This document shows, piece by piece, positions 11,887 to 22,364 of a DNA stretch of 64,000 nucleotides. The stretch's first letter is position 1, and every line of letters begins with the position of its first letter. A program made the position numbers and the translations under genes. The notes beneath the pieces were generated by a model. That model was not told where the DNA came from, ran no database searches, and saw only the letters and a program-made list of their open reading frames with translations. The stretch comes from Lumnitzera littorea (Eukaryota; Streptophyta; Magnoliopsida; Myrtales; Combretaceae). The DNA is taken from positions 71,887,752-71,951,751 of the forward strand of contig JAMXBB010000006.1 of assembly GCA_024138015.1 (NCBI GenBank), in the 5' to 3' direction.

Positions 11887-12360
11887 ATAATTATTATATA
11901 GGCTTATATTAGTTGACCCAATTTTTAAGCTCGGTTCAATGACCTAGTCTAAAGACAATCCCCATAGACTCACTATAAATACCAGCTAGGACCCCAAGTA
12001 AGGGGACCCTCTTCTTCATTCTCTTATTCCCATAATCACTCAATAATTTCACTTTCATCACAAGAAGGCTAATTTAGGCATCGGAGTAGCCACGTCAGAG
12101 TACCCTTCAATGCCTCTTATAATTGTTTTTTCATTTGGTTTGTTTTAAGTATTTTGAAGTTTATTGAATTTTAAATTAATTAATTGTTGTTATTGTTATT
12201 TGTATGGATTATTTTAAGTATCTTTGTTTATAGTTTGATACACAAAGAAATGAAACATCAAGTGAAAGTCATGAATTTTTAGAGGAAAGAGAAGAATTTC
12301 ACAAAGTGTGGGGACATAAATGGAGGATGGAAGGTCAATTTGAATCACATCCATGATAAA
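11887..12360 (+). repeat. LTR-like fragment inside element B
   Basis: Contains a TATA box (TATAAATA, 11974-11981) followed about 100 bases on by 'TTAGGCATCGGAGT' (12074-12087) and a 'CACGTCAGAGTACCC' stretch. This is the order seen in the promoter, leader and U5 part of several plant gypsy LTRs. No matching partner is present in the window, and boundaries are not visible. It may be a remnant of an LTR captured when gag-pol was lost. Confidence 0.4.
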
Positions 12361-12379
12361 GGTAATTATTTAATTTTTC

Positions 12380-12736
12380 AAGCATAACATCTATTACAAG
12401 ATCAATCACGGTCATGATCAATTAATAGGGTTGATTTACCTATCCATCACAACTGTGATCACTTCTATAGCAAATTTCACACCTCCATCATGGCCATGAA
12501 CACTACCCTAAGTGCTTTCAATTCAATCACGATTATGATAAAATGAGTTTCGTGTGAAAATTTTTACCACAATACTAATCATGGGTTTGTTTACGCCCAT
12601 GACTATTAAAGGGTGTAAGTTGTGATATTTCAAAAATTTTGGGCACAAAATTAATCACAAGACTTATCACGCTCATGATCAAGCTTGAATAGGGCATCAC
12701 GGCCATGATCATGTCCCTACCACCCTACTATATAAG
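12380..12736 (+). promoter_or_regulatory. Internal promoter-like block with an array of near-palindromes
   Basis: At least seven variants of an 'ATCACGGTCATGAT'-type near-palindrome occur between about 12400 and 12715. They are followed by a TATA box (TATATAAG, 12729-12736) and a CT-repeat. The same class of motif sits upstream of the TATA box in the B and A LTRs. The block lies 800 bases upstream of the env-position ORF. Promoter function is inference; it could also be a second captured LTR. Confidence 0.5.
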
Positions 12737-12738
12737 CA

Positions 12739-12742
<4 letters not shown>

Positions 12743-12771
<29 letters not shown>
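12743..12771. repeat. (CT)n microsatellite
   Basis: About 14 uninterrupted CT units just downstream of the TATA-like box at 12729-12736. Pyrimidine-rich leaders are common at plant transcription starts. Confidence 0.9.
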
Positions 12772-12774
<3 letters not shown>

Positions 12775-13528
12775 ATTTCTCACATTTTGAAAATCCACCC
12801 CATGATACTCTTACTACGTCAATTTCCTACAAATCTCCACCCCTATTTTCTTCACATTAACCCTTGTTCCACCCACTTCTAACACTTGCATGGTCATTTT
12901 TCACTACCCTTACACTCTTCTAAGGTATGATCTTCCTTTTTTTCTTTCGTTGTTCTATGTCCCTTAATTTTTTTCTTGTTACTTTAGGATTTATACATGT
13001 GTGTTTATTAGGATTCATAAATGTGTTGTTATAGTACTAGTAGTTGTGTTCGTATCATAATTAGACTTTAATTTGCATGATTTTGTGCTGGAAGATATCA
13101 AATCAAGCTTAAACCCTAATTTCTATTGATAATCATTGAATTGGGGACTTTTGCAAATTGAACCTAATTTGGTGATGTAGTTTAGTTGTAGTGATTAAAT
13201 GTTATATAAAATGGTGTTGATAGTTGGTTTTCTTTATGTTGTAGTGTTATAAGACAATTGAGAATTGTGTTGTGTTTATGTGTGAATTTTGTGAAGAAGA
13301 GTATTTTATGATTGAGGAGAGATACTAATCCTTAGTTGAAGCTTGGGGTTACAAGTTAAGTCACTATGAATTCACTTGTATATTGCATGCTTGAATATAG
13401 GATAGGGTTGATTACGATTAGTTGATGGATACTTTATATTTGTAAGTTGAAGGAAGTTGGAATGGGTTTGTTAAGTCTGAATTGTACTTAAATAGTACAT
13501 GAGATTGAAATAACACTAATTTTTGCAT

Positions 13529-14898
13529 ATGGTACCAAAAAAATCAACCACTTCTCAATACAAGAGACCGAGGGCTAATTGGTCTCCTTTTTCTCCTCCT
13601 AGACAATCCAATGTAGTAAGTTCTATTAAGGTAGTTGCTTTACTAGCTAGTCTGATTACAGAGTAAAAAGAGAGATTCAAGGAATTTGTCGCTAAGAAGA
13701 TTATTAAGTGACATTATGTGATAGATTGGGATGTATTGGGGGAATATGACTTGAAGATAGCCATGTAAAGATTGTTAGGAAATGGGCTATGGCTAAAACT
13801 ATTCATGGTTTAGGAGAAGATATATGAATAAACAACTTTGGCTTTCCTATCATCGTTCAAGATTAAGTATGAGTATATTGGCTTAAAAATAGATAAAGAG
13901 GTAGAGTTCTTTGTGTTTGGACAAACTCATTCCTTCGATATGTTAACATTCAATTGGGCAATGTGGTTATATACTTAAGCTGAGCTTGAGGATGAGGAGT
14001 TTGTCAATTTGCTAGTGAGTCTTCCCTGGAGAACTTTAGTGAATGAGTTTTGGAGAGAAATCTCCAATGAAAGTAGTTTCAGGGCAAGCAAATCCAAGGC
14101 TTCCACTTTGAAGAAGGCTAGTACTTGAGTCTTTCACTATATTCTTGTGAAGATGATTTATAAGAAGCACAAGAGCCTTGAGGCAGTGAAGGAGTATGAT
14201 TTATTACCCTTATACAATGTACTAAAGGGGTTTCCAATGAATGTGAGCATCCTAACCGCATTTAGACTTTGCCAGCAAACATTTGATAAAAGTAAGGGTA
14301 TTTTCATTAGAAGACTGATTACAAGGATCCTCAAGAATTTAAGGTTATAGGTTACAGGCCAAAGGACTCTTACACTGATCCAAAACCGCTATCAAGAACC
14401 CCTTTTAATCAGTAGGGTATGGCAAGAGACTTAGATCCTAATTTGGATATTGAGGACCCTTGTGCTCCTGATTTTGCACCATCTACATCGAGCTTCTCAA
14501 TTGGTAATTTAAAGAGATTGGAAACTGAAGTGGTTGAGATTAAAGAGACTCAAAAGGGAATTGTTGAGCTTTTGAAAAATATCACCACAAAAGTAAGAGC
14601 GGCTATTCCCTCTTATTTCTCTTGTTCTCAAAGCTAGGACAATGCTAGTCTTAGTCAACCTCCAATTCTCCAACCTATAAGTGTTCTAAAAGAAGAAGAA
14701 GGTGATTAAGGGTAAAAATAGCAAAGATCTAATAATGAGGAGGAAAGGTTAGATGAAGACGATAGTGATGATGAAGAAGAAACTCAAGGGACCCAACAAG
14801 AAACAACCAGACCAAGTGTTGAGGTTGAGAATGAAGAAGAGTCATCAAGAGAGGATGAAGATGGTTTAGATGAAGAGATAAGAGATGAGGCTGACTGA
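13529..14898 (+). pseudogene. Env-position ORF of element B (putative plant transposon protein), decayed
   Basis: The start is an ATG at 13529 giving 'MVPKKSTTSQYKRPRANW', a basic N-terminus. A folded domain follows with 'ERFKEFVAKKII', 'DWDVLGEYDLKI' and 'LPWRTLVNEFWREI', then 'FHYILVKMIYKKHKS'. This pattern matches the putative plant transposon protein domain found between pol and the 3' LTR in Athila-type elements. From 14419 the C-terminal part (Ser-rich, then a helix, then a Glu/Asp-rich tail) runs in a different frame to a stop at 14896-14898. Damage: at least five in-frame stops and at least one frameshift. Function of the family is unknown; nuclear or envelope roles have been proposed. 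Similar in design to the ORF of element G. Confidence 0.7.
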
Positions 14899-15234
14899 CT
14901 AACTTGTTTTCTTTGTTTTGTCTTCTTTTATTGTATTTTGTTAGTTTTAGACTCCTTATCTATTTGAGAGCTTAATCTTATTGATGTACTATTAATAGAG
15001 ACTTTCATATTATGAGTTTGTTGTATTTGGTTTTTGTTTTGTCTTAATGCCCAGGTGTCTTTTAATGTTTGATTTGTCATGTTGTTGGAGGTTATACTAT
15101 CTGATGGTTTAAGAATCAATGAATTGGTCAAACTTTATGTTTCAAGGAAGTCTAGTTCTCATTGTCTATTCTTGTTTTTCATCTTTTTCGTTGTTCCTTT
15201 TATATGCCCAAGGTTCTATGTTTGCTTTTCTCAA

Positions 15235-15272
15235 ACATTGAGAACAATGTCTTTCTCTAAGTGTAGGGAAGG
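15235..15272 (+). other. Hairpin plus G-rich tract downstream of element B's ORF
   Basis: ACATTG (15235-15240) and CAATGT (15245-15250) form an inverted repeat with a 4-base loop. TAAGTGTAGGGAAGG (15258-15272) follows. Same design and same distance relation to the upstream ORF as in element G at 3204-3246, although the stem sequences differ. Confidence 0.55.
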
Positions 15273-15655
15273 TTTAACCCCACTTAACAAAAATCTTCCA
15301 CTTTAGTTAGTTTGTTTCAAGTTATGAATTAACTCAATAAGATTGTGGATTTGACAAAATAGTGGTCAATTTTGTGTGTTAATTTTGTACCATACTCAGT
15401 TCTTGTGGACTAAGTGTGCATGATCAAAATTATGAGATCAAATATAAGTGAAGAACGCTTACTTACTATTTAGAAATGAATCGAAGTCTTTAGTTTAAAG
15501 TTAATTAGTTGTGCTTCTAAATTTTCCAAGCAGTATATCTACTTTTCAATTACTTTTTAGAGTTCATTTAATCTTGAATGAAAAGAGCAAATGAAGTAAT
15601 TTGCTTATGGATACTTCTTCAGAATTTCTTCAAAATAGAGTAAATTGAGGTATTT

Positions 15656-15906
15656 AAGGACTGAATTAGTAGGGGCAGGCTTTGGTCCCTCGAAGAGCGA
15701 AGTTTGACCCCATTGCTAGTTTTTGTCTTTATGCCATTACAATAAAAATATATAAGGATTGAGTTAGTAAGAATGAGCTTTGGTCCCTTAAAAGAGCAAA
15801 GTTTGACTCTATTACCAATCTTTATCTTTATAACCAAGTAAGTAAGGGCGGGTTTTGGTCTCTTAGGAGAGCGAAGTTTGACTTCATTGCTAATCTTCAA
15901 TTTTAT
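15656..15906 (+). repeat. Three-copy tandem repeat in element B's 3' region
   Basis: Units of 75-95 bases begin near 15656, 15753 and 15832. Each contains 'GGTCCCTTAAAAGAGC', 'AAGTTTGAC' and 'ATTGCTAAT'-like segments with substitutions. A related array is in element G (3669-3900). The short apparent reading frames across it are due to the repeat, not to a gene. Confidence 0.8.
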
Positions 15907-16324
15907 TCTTCAAAAAAAAGAAAAAAAAAAGGCCAAGACAAGAGAAAAAGGAGAATGAAATGTGTAAGTTGTCCTTGGAGAGATTCAATAAAAGAAGTAA
16001 AAATACAGGAGAAAGATAGATGTAATGTACTTTTCTTCTAGATTAGTGTTCTTAAGAAGTAATTGAAGGTTTTTTATATACTTAAGGAAGTAGATAAAGT
16101 ATAATTAGTTTTCATTTAATCTATTTGACTTTGTGCCAACTTTATGCCTTTAGAAGCTATCATTAAATAGTAAGGGTAAAGTGTATTTTACTTTAATTAG
16201 TCTTAGAATATTGGTTTGTGTGTTCTAAGAACACAACAAGTTAAGTACAAAGTTAATCTATTGGGAATGCCTTGTTGATTGTGCAAATTGAGTGTTTTTA
16301 AGTATTTGCTCAAGGACAAGCAAA

Positions 16325-16343
16325 GCTTAAGTGAGGGGAAGTT
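16325..16343 (+). other. Polypurine tract of element B
   Basis: GCTTAAGTGAGGGGAAGTT lies directly before the 3' LTR (TAATAAG, from TGATAAG). Nearly identical in layout to those of G and A. Confidence 0.8.
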
Positions 16344-16647
16344 TAATAAGTGTAAATTACTTTACACTTTCAAGGCATATTTAGGCATAAAATTGTTCAT
16401 AATTGTGATTCAATTCTTAAGATTTTGGTACTTAATTATATAATGTATTGATTTTATATGAATCATGAGCAAGGGGATGAAATTTACACAAAAACAATGA
16501 CATTAAAGTTAATCATGGCCGTGAGGAAGTAGAACTAAGATTCATTCAATCATAGGCATGGCGAAGAAAGATTACATTAGCCAGCACTGATCATGCCCTT
16601 CATCATAGGTGTGATTGAGAAAGCACTAATGATCCCCTTGTCAATCA
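16344..16647 (+). repeat. 3' LTR of element B, missing its distal 1.35 kb
   Basis: Matches the first 318 bases of the 5' LTR, then stops at CAATCA directly before the AATAG duplication. The remaining 1351 bases of the 5' LTR, including TATA box, R and U5, are absent. The LTR end itself (ATCA) is retained, so this looks like an internal deletion between two ATCA sites, not a truncation. Confidence 0.8.
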
Positions 16648-16769
16648 AATAGCATGTTCATACCTTAAGATCACATCTGTGATTTCTACTTGTGATCTTT
16701 ATTTGCTTAGAAATAGAAAATAAGTGAAATAAGAGAACCAAAGATCACACATGTGATCTTGACTATGAT
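16648..16769 (-). repeat. 3' LTR of element A, block 2
   Basis: Continues block 1 and matches 45955-46080 in order. Carries two near-palindromes, GATCACATCTGTGATT and GATCACACATGTGATC (on the + strand), in the part of the LTR upstream of its TATA box. Ends at ATGAT (16765-16769), the left target duplication of element E. Confidence 0.8.
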
Positions 16770-18640
16770 TGATAGGAACCAACCCCTCAGACTAGTCACA
16801 TGAAGCCGAGCTAGAGGATTACAAGGACTAACTTGAAGTATATTAGTTGGAGAACCTTTCTAAGATGAAGATTCCTTTATTAATCTCAAACTTCTACACT
16901 TCTATTGACGTGAGCACTAAACTATAATTAAGATCGGCTCAGCTTCTAAGCTATTAAGCACCAAGAATCTATCCAAGTCAAGGTACCCAACTTGAAGAAG
17001 ATCTAAATAAGTCTAAATGCTTAAGCTTTGACTTGATCCAAATTAAGTCTACCTAGTTCTCTAACCTCCCAACCTCTTCTGAGTTGAATCCTACAAATGC
17101 TAAGCTATTTGAGAATTCACCTTGAAGAACACTAAGCTAAACTCAAGAGGGAGGTGAATTGAGTTTTAAGGACCAATTGCAATTCTTTTCCGATATAAAT
17201 AATTAAATGCAATAATAAGAGTAATCAAAGAAACAATAAAACAATAATAAGTGTGGAAATTAAAAGAGATAAGGGTAAAGAACATCAAGCCCAGATATAA
17301 CGTAAAGTTCAAATCACCCCCTAGTCTTTATAGACACATAATGCTTTTAACTGAGGACTTTACACCACTTTATTGATTTCTCAATCCAAGCTCCAAGAGC
17401 TATACAAAGACAAACTTGATTACATAAGTTTCTCACTTACAATTCTCAACACAAATCACAATCTCAAAGATTATTCGTATAGTGCTTTTAACTCTCAATA
17501 CTTCACAACCAATAGCTCACAAGCACTACACTTCAAATCTCTTTAAATATTAACAATTTATGGTACAAGAGACAATGAGAATTATAGATAACAAGAATAC
17601 AAGAGAATGTCTTTTAATTGTAGTAGAATATCATATCTCAATTGCCTTTGATTGGGTTGTTAAGCTTTTATATCAACTCATTGAATTCTTCTCGTTACTA
17701 CACATTAAATGCTCCAATGGCTACTTAAATCAGACTTATCGGCATGCCAACTCTTTATACTACCAACAAGCTAGTAACAAAATACTTTACCGGTATGAAC
17801 ACTAGCAAGTGAACTGGTATGTCGACTCCTTTAAGTCAATGAGAGTTTTTTTAGGGCTATACACCGTTAGCCCAGTTCTTCCTTGAGCAGTTAACTCGGT
17901 AGGCCAAATATCACTTGAAAATTCTTTTAACACATAACAAACAAATATACTTTGCAATCTAACTTTAAGATCATTTGATTACTATTTAAAAGATTAAATT
18001 TCTTATAGAGATAATTGATATATTTATTATTTAAGTAAATTAATCGATCTTATTCAATTACCTCAATATAAACAAATAATACTTAGTTTAGACATCCACT
18101 TGTTTAGCTAAAAACAACATGTTTAGATATGTACTTTTTTTTCTCATCAAAATCAATTAATGAACCCTAGTTTTAACAATCTTTTGGCACAACATTCTAA
18201 AAGGATTCTCTACTTTTCCTTACAGAACATTATTTGTTATTTTTACCCCTCTTAGTATGTTTAAGGAATCTTTTGTATCTTATCATTTTTTACTTTTCCT
18301 AGTACACTTATAACCTTAGTAAAGCTAGTATATAAACACCCTTTTCTTTGTATCGGACATCACACTTTCATTATTAAATTACAATTTCCTTTTTGCAGAG
18401 TAACCCATGTGTTCTCTCTTATCCTTAGCTCTTATCTAGCTCCTTTAGCAAGAGTTAGTGGTGACTAACCCTAATACAACATTCATGTGTCATATCGAGC
18501 ATTACAATTAGGCAAAGTAGGATTAATTGGTGTGTCATATCTAGCTTGTAGCTACTTAGATTTGCTAAACGCCCTTTGTTTTCTTTTCTTTCCTATTCAT
18601 TTTAGTGCTTCTTCGTATGTACGACCTCAGAAATGCATCA
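16770..18640 (+). repeat. 5' LTR of element E, carrying an insertion
   Basis: Starts TGATAGGAACC and ends ...AATGCATCA. Matches the 3' LTR (26813-27672) on both sides of the insertion at 17123-18178. About 45-60 bases present in the 3' LTR are missing at the insertion point. A TATA-like stretch (AGTATATAAAC) lies near 18328-18338. Confidence 0.85.
17123..18178. mobile_element. 1.06-kb TG...CA insertion in E's 5' LTR, possibly a solo LTR
   Basis: Absent from the partner LTR. Begins TGAAGAACACTAAGC and ends CCTAGTTTTAACA, so it has LTR-like termini. It includes an 'AGAGGGAGGTGAATTGAG' stretch of a type I recall as common in dicot repeats. No coding sequence and no convincing target duplication (CACCT against ATCTT). 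Class not determined. Confidence 0.5.
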
Positions 18641-18647
18641 GCTTTGC

Positions 18648-18659
18648 TAGTATTAGAGC
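18648..18659 (+). other. Primer-binding site of element E
   Basis: TAGTATTAGAGC differs from the initiator-Met complement TGGTATCAGAGC by one G-to-A and one C-to-T change, eight bases after the LTR end. Confidence 0.75.
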
Positions 18660-19003
18660 ACAATTCCGAAAGGGATAGGGTAATGTTGTAGTCAAGTTTT
18701 GTTCAAGTTGCAATTAATGGCTATTGTGCTCTTTCATAGTTGTTGTAATGTTGTTCTTAAGTAAGTTGGAAGTATGATCAAAGTTGTACAAGTGGTTTTC
18801 GAAGTTGTAAACTGTAGAGTAGTAGTTTGTACAAAGTAAGTGAAGTAACTTGCATTACTTTGTTTTCCTACTACAAAAATAGACCAGGTTTGATTTCATA
18901 TTATGTTATTCTATGTTGACATTTTGAAGTGGTCAGAGTACGTTAGTGCGATTATAAGTTATAGTGAGTGGAAAGGTTTTGTTGAATATTGTGTTGTCAA
19001 AGT

Positions 19004-22000
19004 TATCAAGAATTGAGGATGACCTAGTCATGGCAGACTCCATATACTGTGCGAAGAACCCCTAATTGGTTACCCTTCCAATCAAGAACTCTTTACACAA
19101 TATACAAGGCTCTATAACCACTAGTTTCCTAAGAGCATACAGATTCACATGATATCTTTACATAAACATATTTATATAAAATTTGAACTACAAAGCTTAC
19201 AATACACTACAATTTAGTATATCTAAGTCTATAATACTAGTAAAACATAAGTACAAGAGTAAGAGTCTACATAAACTGTTCTCTCTTAATACACAAGATA
19301 GCTCGCTCTTGCCTAAGTCCCCAAGCTAACCTGTGGCATCCCTCGACTAGCCTCTACGAACAGGCTATCCTGTAGTAAAAGTTTAAAGGGGTGTAAGTCT
19401 AAGCTTAGTGAGCAAAACCCTCAGCTACATCACAAGCAAGTTATAGGTATATTATATTCACGTATATGAACGAATGATCAAACAGAATGCCAAACAATAC
19501 GTATAATTAACTATTTCATATACGTAACTCAGATTTAATGCCCTCCGAAGTTAGGGTTGGAGTATACACGGCACCAATCAGATTCGGGTATTATACTAGA
19601 ACTTACTTTACTACAGAACTCCACATTCCATACTTAAATCAAATAATTCTTGTATTTTTATAAAAACCAAGTTCTAGTATAATCGTGAGTGGGCCCCCGC
19701 AGTCCACACTCACCACTAAACGGAGGCCTCTAGACTCAACCCTTAGCCAAGCGGTTGGCGCCTCCAACGCCTAGTGTTCCCGTGGGCTAGGGCAAGGTCA
19801 TTTTGTATGAGTGCATCATATAGAACCAATAAATTAATAATAACAACCCCCGAATGGCCTCTCTTTACCTCTATATGATGTGACTGCTGGAATTGTGTCT
19901 ATACAATGCATGTTAATGCATGTACCAGTTTCCTCTTATAAGCCGAGTATAATTAAGTTCAAATTATGCTGTGACTATCCAAAAATACACACAATCATTT
20001 TCTATACTACCAAGCAATAAACATAGCATTATCTGTACTTAGGGTAAGTTCATAACTCAGTACATAACAATATACACACGCATTTCCCCAAACCCCACAC
20101 AATAGTCAATTAACAATAATATTTAAGTCCACTATCTACAATCACATACAAGCATGGAATCATAGGGTAAATTCTCACTCAACCATGACAACTTGCCCTA
20201 ATCGTAGTAATCGATCAGGAGATCCTCGCTCACCTCGAGATCACTTGACCATTATGATATGATAACGCTAGTAAGTAATTGAATTAACTAATAATTCTAA
20301 ATATCTAGTTACCTAATTTTACTTAAATAACTATCAATTTTTTTTTATCCAGTTAAACTTTATTATTAATCGTATGTAACTTTTTCGTTCTATCTCTGAT
20401 ATTTATGATTTTATAGTCGTTTTTCTTCGTTTTCAGACATACGTTTACACGGTGATGTCCGTTTTAGATGTTAAAACCCATGTTTTACTATATGGATTAA
20501 ATTTATAGAAATTTTAACTATGGAAACTTAATTAATCTTGTTACTTATATTTATACCCTTTGTTTATACTTAATGATTTAGTTAACCCTTAAATTCTTAT
20601 ACTTAGAGAATTTTACCTTGCTATTGCTAATTCATGTATTTAATTAAGTATAATCCAATTTAGAAAGTGTATTAGGGTTTACTAATTTATGTATCTAATT
20701 GTTATACACTCTTCTTATTTCTTATTTTATAAACTTATGCTTATGTCATCACTTACATCATCATTCGCTTATGTCATGGCTTATGTCATCACTTGCTTAT
20801 GTCATGGCTTATGTTATCATGTGATTACATCATTACTTACATCATCCTTTGCTTACCTAAGCCTTATCTCATGATTATGTGTTTTATGTACACTTATGTA
20901 CACTTATACATAAAGTACATATACTTATACCTTTCCTTTACTTATATGTATACTAGCATACTTATACTTATACCGTATTTATACTTATACATATACTCAT
21001 ATACCTATATGGTCATATACGTATTTTTGTACAAATTTCGTATGCCTAATTTTCTTCTTAAGAAAATCTTCCTAATTTCATTCTTTTGTGTTTTTAAGTG
21101 TGTGTTTAGTATAGTATAGGTATGTATAGTTAGGATTTGTCTTAATTTAGGTTATGTACATGATAAATAACCATGTACAAAGATCCCCATACTTATATTC
21201 TTTTAGTATATCCTTATATACACATACATAAGGGCATATACAGATGTATTCCTTTCCTCTTCTTCATGATTTATAACTTCCTACACTTAAAGATGGAAAC
21301 TTTATGTCCTAATCTACAAGATCATACATAACACATATCTACTTATCTAATCTACCTAATTACCTAACTAATGCGTAATATAAAACAACATAAAGTAACT
21401 TGATCATATACCTTAGTTTTTTGTTGGAATCATGGAGACAAAGAGGAAAGTGTTGAAAGTGAAAGGGGAGAAGAGGGCTCACAGCAATGGAGGGGATTTT
21501 ACTTTGTTTCTTTTTGTTTTGTTTTGATTATGGAAGAAAGAAAATGGTGGGATCTAGAAGGGAATGGATGGACGGCAATTAAGGAGGAGGGAGAGAAAAG
21601 AAAAACCAAAAGAAAAGGAAAGAAAAGCAATTATTAGATGCTTAGATATTTTCCTTATGCATTAGTGTCTTTTGTTGACTTTTCAAATTGTTGACTTTAG
21701 TCAATATGTATTGACTTGGTCAACTTTCCTTAAGCTTATGCCATTTTGTACACATAATGTAGTAATTAAGGGAAATTAAGAGAAAAATTAAGGAAATGAA
21801 AGGAAATGAGGTATTTGGTGAATTGATTAGTACATCATTTGGTAAACTACTTTGTATAACTAGTATGAAAAGTACTAATTAGGGTATTAAGGTTCACTAC
21901 ATTTAGCCTAATCTTCAACTATACCCCTAACTCTATATAATACTATCTTAATCATATACTTAAGAAATAAATGGAATCTATGGTTCATTATCTTAATTTC

Positions 22001-22340
22001 TAAAGGACTATATGGGGATTCAAAACATATATGCATGATTGAAAGTCATCTCTAACCTTTCACTAATGATTTGGCAAAATACGAGGGTTATATTGTCAAT
22101 TAAGGTTTTAGGGTATATTATGATGAATTAGTGCACATATGTCTTTAAGGTGATTATTTTAGGGTTTCTATCACTTTTAAATGAAACCTTTAGTATTTAG
22201 ATACATTTAGGGTAGAAAAGTTTCTTACGCGATTAATTAATTCTTTTAGGGTTTTCACTTTAATTAGCCTTGTCAACTCTTAAATTGTCTAACATAGTTG
22301 AGTCTATTTTAGCTACATCGAAAATTTTAAGGGTTTACAA
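19004..22340 (+). mobile_element. 3.3-kb solo LTR (Tekay/Del-like) in the leader of element E
   Basis: Flanked by a perfect AAAGT duplication (18999-19003 and 22341-22345). The first bases TATCAAGAATTGAGG are two-to-three transitions from the TGTCACGACCC-type start of plant Tekay/Del LTRs, and the last bases are GTTTACA. No primer-binding site, gag or pol lies inside, so it is best read as a single LTR left by recombination between two LTRs. It contains a GC-richer block (about 19685-19800) and low-complexity repeats (20740-21020). Open frames inside the repeats are not genes. Confidence 0.7.
20740..21020 (+). repeat. Low-complexity repeats inside the solo LTR
   Basis: 20740-20870 is built of variants of 'CTTATGTCATCACTTACATCATC'-like units, each under 25 bases. 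20875-21020 is built of 'ACTTATAC' and 'GTACACTTAT' units. These give spurious Tyr- and Leu-rich translations. Confidence 0.75.
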
Positions 22341-22364
22341 AAGTTGTTAGGAAGTATTGCACCA

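Larger units (their letters stand above)
9778..16647 (+). mobile_element. Element B: Athila-like deletion derivative without pol
   Basis: Flanked by a perfect AATAG duplication (9773-9777 and 16648-16652). It contains a 1669-base 5' LTR, a 'TGGCGCCG' primer-binding site, a short gag start, LTR-like and promoter-like sequence (11887-12771), a decayed env-position ORF (13529-14898), a 3' non-coding region with hairpin and tandem repeats, a polypurine tract and a 304-base 3' LTR. No protease, reverse transcriptase or integrase sequence is recognisable, so it could only have moved with enzymes from another element. Confidence 0.85.

Noticed and set aside
12380..12720. Spaced near-palindromes as a CRISPR-like array
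   Set aside because: Repeats are degenerate, unevenly spaced and lie in a plant LTR-like promoter; no uniform spacers or cas genes.
15619..15900. 93-codon minus-strand frame with an internally repetitive protein
   Set aside because: It is the tandem repeat of element B's 3' non-coding region translated; repeats in G do not keep the frame.
20689..21119. Open frames of 61 and 108 codons rich in Tyr, Leu and Ile
   Set aside because: They lie in 'ACTTATAC' and 'TTATGTCATC' low-complexity repeats inside a solo LTR; composition explains them.
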